Positions 14,301 through 17,599 of a DNA stretch of 17,599 nucleotides are shown piece after piece. The notes under the pieces are model-generated. The model did not search any database, had not been told where the DNA came from, and saw only the letters and a list, made by a program, of their open reading frames with translations. The translations under genes and the position numbers were made by a program. This stretch comes from UMGS1851 sp900555605 (lineage in GTDB: Bacteria > Bacillota > Clostridia > UBA1212 > UBA1255): contig CABROF010000050.1 of NCBI GenBank assembly GCA_902472555.1, positions 1 through 17,599 on the forward strand, written 5' to 3'. Within the stretch, counting starts at the first letter, position 1. Each line of letters opens with the position of its first letter.

Positions 14301-16823
14301 ATGAGTAAGAAAAATGAAAATCATCTGCTTCCGGAGCTTCTTGCCCCCTGCGGTTCCTTTGCCTGTGTGAAAGCCGCGGTGCAGAACGGTGCGGATGCCG
14401 TCTATTTAGGATTAAACGCGGCCAAGAGCGGCAGACCTGTGCTGAACGCCCGGGCCGCGGCTGAAAATTTTACATTTGAAACATTGAAAAAGGCCTTATA
14501 CTATGCACATCTGAGAGATGTTAAGGTCTATTTGACATTAAATACCCTTCTGAAGCCGGACGAACTGACCGAAGCATATGACGCGGCCATGGCAGCTGCC
14601 GAGTGGGGTGCGGATGCCGTCATCATCCAGGATCTCGGTTTGGCGCGTATGCTGCTTCAGCCCGGTCCCGGCGGGCAGCGGATTGCCGCGCAGGTCCATG
14701 CAAGCACGCAGATGAGCATCTATAATGAAGAAGGATTGCGTTTTCTAAAAGAACTCGGCTTTGACCGCTGCATTACGGCCAGGGAGCTTTCACTATCCGA
14801 ATTGAAGGCCCTGTGCGATACAGGGCTGCTGGATATCGAATGCTTTTGTCATGGCGCCCTGTGCATGTCAGTTTCCGGACAATGTCTCATGAGCAGCTAT
14901 TTAGGCGGCCGCAGCGGAAACCGGGGCTGCTGTGCACAGCCTTGCAGGCTGCAGTACGCCGTTGATCAGGGGCCCTTCGCATATCGGCTCAGTCCCGCGG
15001 ACTTGTGCGCACTGCCGTATCTGGACCGATTAGTCGCCACCGGCGTCCGTTCCATTAAGATTGAGGGCCGGCTGAAGGCGCCGGAATACGTCGCCGCAGT
15101 CACACAGAAATACAGGCAGGCTCTAAATCGGATCGCGGATGGCACAAGCTTCTGCACGCAGCAGGATACCGATACGCTGCGGCGCATATTCAGCCGAGGT
15201 CCCTTTACCTCCGGACATCAGCTGCAGAAAATGCCGCTTTCTCATATTACCTACAATACGTCCGGCAGGCTGGGCGTTTTCTGCGGCACATTGACAGGGC
15301 TTCCAAAAAAGCTCCCCGCTCCGCCTGGTCTGCCTCAGCGGCTCGTTCTATATGAAGTCACCGCGGTGCTGACACGGCCGCTGCATAAAAATGACGGCCT
15401 CTCCATCGGGTCTGCGGATTCGGAGCAGGCGCCGGCCGGCGGCGTAATCAATACCCTCCGTCCGGGAGAGCGGGAAGGCAGCTTTACCATGACGATTGCC
15501 GGCAGCTGCGATATGCCCCGCATTTTACCGGACGCTCCCGTTTATCTGACCCACGACAGCGTTTTATTCAGTCAATATCAGCAGCACGGCCATGAGAATG
15601 ACGAACGCAGAAAGTGTCTGATCTCCGGACGTTTTATTGCAAAAATCGGCGCGCCGGCGCAGCTTTTGCTGCAGGATGACAATGGAAACCGAATTACGGT
15701 TTCCGCACCGCGGGCATTGACAGCGGCGCGCACAGCGCCTACGCAGCGCGAGGATGTGCTGCGCCATCTGTCAAAGCTCGGCGATACGCCTTACCAATTC
15801 TCGGAATTAATATTGGAAATAGAGGAAAATGTATTTCTTCCCACTGCGCAGCTCAATGCGCTGCGCAGGGAGGCAACCGAGCAGCTGACAGTACGCCGCA
15901 GCGGCGTGTCACGGTTTTCTGCCGTCTCGTCAGGCGCGCACCGCCCTCCTGAAATACAATCCCGCAGGCACCCGGACACAGGCCATATCAATGCGCTTTT
16001 TTATTATCATACCCAGGACTTTTACGCTGGCAAGGGCTTTTACCTGACAGGAGACGGCAGCCGTATTTATCTATCCTATGAGGCATTTTTCGAACCGCAG
16101 GCAAAGGAGAGGCTGCTTCGGGCAAAGAGGCAGCTGCCCCAATCGTGCAGACTGATGATGTATTTTCCGTATTTTACGGTAGGCAGCGTGCGCACACAGC
16201 TGCGGAAGCTGCTCAGCGGTTCTTTAGAGCGGGAGTCCGGCAGTCTGCTGCCGGACGGAATCTGCAGTGGATTTCTAATTACCAATGCAGGGGATTTCCA
16301 TATGCTTCGCGCCCTGCGGCCGGACAAAAGCGATTTGATCGCTTGTGATTTCAGTCTGAATGTTTGGAATCCGCAGGCGGCTGCTGTTATGACTGCCTGC
16401 GGTGCGGATTCCATTACCGTGCCGCCTGAGCTCAGCGCCGCGGAAATGCTGCAGGCCGCGTTCAATATTCAAAATACCGGCGCGGTTCCGGAGCTGATCG
16501 CATTCGGCCGGATTCCGCTTATGCGCAGCCGGCATTGTATTCTTTCCGGCATTGGAAACGATTTGCGACGGCGCATGCCGGAGGGCGCCGAAAAGAATGC
16601 CTCGGACGAAGTGTCGGACATCGCTGCCGCCGAGCATTGCGGCCGCTGCGCTTCCGGACAGCAGCATATGCTGCGGGATACAAAAGGCCGCTGCTATCCC
16701 CTTCTGACACAGCCCATGGATTGTCAGAGCGTTTTACTGAGCCATAGTCCGATTTCGGACGGACGCAATATGGAACAGTGGAAGAAAAAGCTGCGGAACG
16801 CCATTTTCCGGTATTATATCTGA
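14301..16823 (+). CDS. U32-family protein with DUF3656 (RlhA-like, probable 23S rRNA hydroxylation factor)
   Basis: The 840-residue protein opens 'PELLAPCGSFACVKAAVQNG', the start of the U32 TIM-barrel-like domain. The family signature spans 180-195 (ECFCHGALCMSVSGQC). With 'NRGCCAQPCR' (207-216) it gives the conserved cysteines C188, C195, C211 and C215, likely iron-sulfur ligands. DUF3656 fills the middle, and a C-terminal section ends with 'HCGRC' and 'DTKGRCYPL' (779-801). The family was named as collagenase-like peptidase, but RlhA and TrhP work showed U32 proteins hydroxylate RNA; RlhA with DUF3656 modifies 23S rRNA C2501. At 840 residues it is longer than the E. coli protein, as is usual in Bacillota. 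It starts on the base after the zapA stop with only a weak ribosome binding site, so translational coupling is likely. The exact substrate here is inferred. Confidence 0.88.
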   Translation: MSKKNENHLLPELLAPCGSFACVKAAVQNGADAVYLGLNAAKSGRPVLNARAAAENFTFETLKKALYYAHLRDVKVYLTLNTLLKPDELTEAYDAAMAAAEWGADAVIIQDLGLARMLLQPGPGGQRIAAQVHASTQMSIYNEEGLRFLKELGFDRCITARELSLSELKALCDTGLLDIECFCHGALCMSVSGQCLMSSYLGGRSGNRGCCAQPCRLQYAVDQGPFAYRLSPADLCALPYLDRLVATGVRSIKIEGRLKAPEYVAAVTQKYRQALNRIADGTSFCTQQDTDTLRRIFSRGPFTSGHQLQKMPLSHITYNTSGRLGVFCGTLTGLPKKLPAPPGLPQRLVLYEVTAVLTRPLHKNDGLSIGSADSEQAPAGGVINTLRPGEREGSFTMTIAGSCDMPRILPDAPVYLTHDSVLFSQYQQHGHENDERRKCLISGRFIAKIGAPAQLLLQDDNGNRITVSAPRALTAARTAPTQREDVLRHLSKLGDTPYQFSELILEIEENVFLPTAQLNALRREATEQLTVRRSGVSRFSAVSSGAHRPPEIQSRRHPDTGHINALFYYHTQDFYAGKGFYLTGDGSRIYLSYEAFFEPQAKERLLRAKRQLPQSCRLMMYFPYFTVGSVRTQLRKLLSGSLERESGSLLPDGICSGFLITNAGDFHMLRALRPDKSDLIACDFSLNVWNPQAAAVMTACGADSITVPPELSAAEMLQAAFNIQNTGAVPELIAFGRIPLMRSRHCILSGIGNDLRRRMPEGAEKNASDEVSDIAAAEHCGRCASGQQHMLRDTKGRCYPLLTQPMDCQSVLLSHSPISDGRNMEQWKKKLRNAIFRYYI

Positions 16824-16827
16824 AACA

Positions 16828-16871
16828 GCCGCTTCTCATATGCCGCATATTCCGCATATGCAGCAAGCGGC
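16828..16871 (+). repeat. Bulged long hairpin between the U32 gene and dut
   Basis: GCCGCTT (16828-16834) pairs with AAGCGGC (16865-16871), and inside it CATATGC (16837-16843) pairs with GCATATG (16854-16860). CT/AG pairs between the two blocks leave two single-base bulges, making about 16 pairs with a 10-base loop. No U-tract follows on either strand, so it is unlikely to be a simple terminator. It starts 5 bases after the U32 stop codon and may protect or process the mRNA. Confidence 0.5.
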
Positions 16872-16967
16872 ATTCACGGATAGAAAAATAAATAGAAATA
16901 GAAAGCAAGAAAAACGACAGCGGCAGCGCCCGGCTCCGGGTACTGCGCGGAAACGGAGGCAAGCAGT

Positions 16968-17414
16968 ATGAGAAAGCAAGTACAAATACCTGTTGAAATA
17001 TGCAGAGAGGGGGTAGCACTGCCTGCATATGCCAGGGAAGGAGACGCAGGGATGGATGTCAGGGCCGCAGTTTCCGCAGAAATCCCGCCTTTGTCTACCG
17101 CGGTGATTCCGACAGGTCTGAAGGTCGCCATTCCGGAGGGCTATGAACTTCAGGTGCGGCCCCGCAGCGGTCTTTCGCTGAAAACACCCCTGCGGATTCC
17201 AAACGCGCCCGGCACCATTGACAGCGGTTTTCGGGATGAGATCGGTATTATTGTTACCAATACCTCTGCGCAGGCCCCTTTTACCGTAAACCGGGGAGAT
17301 CGGATTGCGCAGCTTGTACTTCAGGAGGTTCCGATGATTTGTTTTCAGCAGGTTTCCTCTGTAGCGGAAATCGGATCCGACCGCGGCGGCGGCTTCGGCT
17401 CCACCGGACTGTGA
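16968..17414 (+). CDS. dut: dUTP diphosphatase (trimeric dUTPase)
   Basis: The 148-residue enzyme cleaves dUTP to dUMP and pyrophosphate, keeping uracil out of DNA and feeding thymidylate synthesis. All five motifs of the trimeric family are present in order: I 'DAGMDVRA' (26-33), II 'PRSGLS' (65-70), III 'GTIDSGFRDEI' (82-92) with catalytic Asp85, IV 'GDRIAQLVL' (110-118) and V 'RGGGFGSTG' (139-147). In motif III Phe88 stands where tyrosine usually stacks on uracil and Asp90 where glycine is usual; the change is conservative. CGGAGGC lies 9 bases before the ATG. The stop codon overlaps the ribosome binding site of the next gene, so it is cotranscribed with ispF. Confidence 0.96.
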   Translation: MRKQVQIPVEICREGVALPAYAREGDAGMDVRAAVSAEIPPLSTAVIPTGLKVAIPEGYELQVRPRSGLSLKTPLRIPNAPGTIDSGFRDEIGIIVTNTSAQAPFTVNRGDRIAQLVLQEVPMICFQQVSSVAEIGSDRGGGFGSTGL

Positions 17415-17423
17415 GGAGGCCCC

Positions 17424-17599
17424 ATGACAGCGTTTATTCCGTTTGAAGAAGCCCCTGCCGGCAGTGCGGAGGGCCGCCGGCAGATCAAATGTGCAATCGG
17501 TCAGGATTCTCACGCATTCGGCGGATACAGGCCCCTCAAATTAGGCGGTGTTTTGATTGAGGGTTCTCCGGGGCTGTCCGCCAACAGCGACGGAGACGT
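17424..17599 (+). CDS. ispF: 2-C-methyl-D-erythritol 2,4-cyclodiphosphate synthase, 5' part (cut by window end)
   Basis: The reading frame is open from an ATG at 17424, with GAGGAGG 4 bases upstream (overlapping the dut stop), to the last base, giving 58 residues. After an N-terminal extension of about 20 residues comes 'CAIGQDSHAF', in which Asp28 and His30 match the metal-binding Asp-x-His of IspF. Then follow 'RPLKLGGVLIEG' and 'GLSANSDGD' (51-58), the start of the conserved SDGDV segment. IspF makes the cyclic diphosphate intermediate of the MEP isoprenoid pathway in the cytoplasm. The catalytic remainder lies outside the window, so completeness cannot be judged. Confidence 0.88.
   Translation, partial: MTAFIPFEEAPAGSAEGRRQIKCAIGQDSHAFGGYRPLKLGGVLIEGSPGLSANSDGD

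Noticed and set aside
16836..17513. Minus-strand frame of 225 codons
   Set aside because: It lies opposite dut and the start of ispF, both of which have full family motifs and ribosome binding sites.

Overview
The window looks like chromosome of a Gram-positive anaerobe of the Bacillota, most likely class Clostridia. The basis is the AGGAGG-type ribosome binding sites, lipoprotein-like and sortase-like secretion signals, a zapA gene abutting a U32/DUF3656 gene, and the dut-ispF pair. No tRNA, rRNA, CRISPR array or insertion sequence was recognised.

Left part (1-7982) is an accessory glycan locus. On the minus strand there is a secreted protein with two tandem jelly-roll-like repeats and a degenerate cell-wall sorting signal (274-1680), followed by a strong terminator at 131-175. 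An AraC-family regulator (2295-3098, plus strand) is divergent from it, with a 614-base spacer rich in inverted repeats. Converging on the regulator is a minus-strand operon. It holds a cytoplasmic DUF1680/GH127-like hydrolase (6126-7982), an exported paralogue with a C-terminal CBM6/35-like domain (3342-6092), and a 38-residue predicted membrane peptide (3203-3319). A clear intrinsic terminator follows at 3140-3167. Both hydrolases keep the Glu-x-Cys and Cys-Cys elements that form the zinc-cysteine active site of GH127 beta-L-arabinofuranosidases. A plausible reading is two-compartment processing of an arabinofuranose-like glycan under control of the AraC protein; no transporter is visible in the window.

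Middle part (8237-10908, plus strand) is a two-gene glycan-assembly module: a polyprenyl-phosphate sugar-1-phosphate transferase and a WbuB-like GT4 glycosyltransferase, joined by an ATGA overlap. The second gene overlaps the tail of trkH by 35 bases.

Right part is housekeeping. trkA-trkH (10874-13742, minus strand) encode a Trk potassium uptake system. Divergently, zapA (cell division) is followed directly by a U32/DUF3656 protein, probably a 23S rRNA hydroxylation factor. After a structured 144-base gap come dut and the beginning of ispF, which runs off the right edge.
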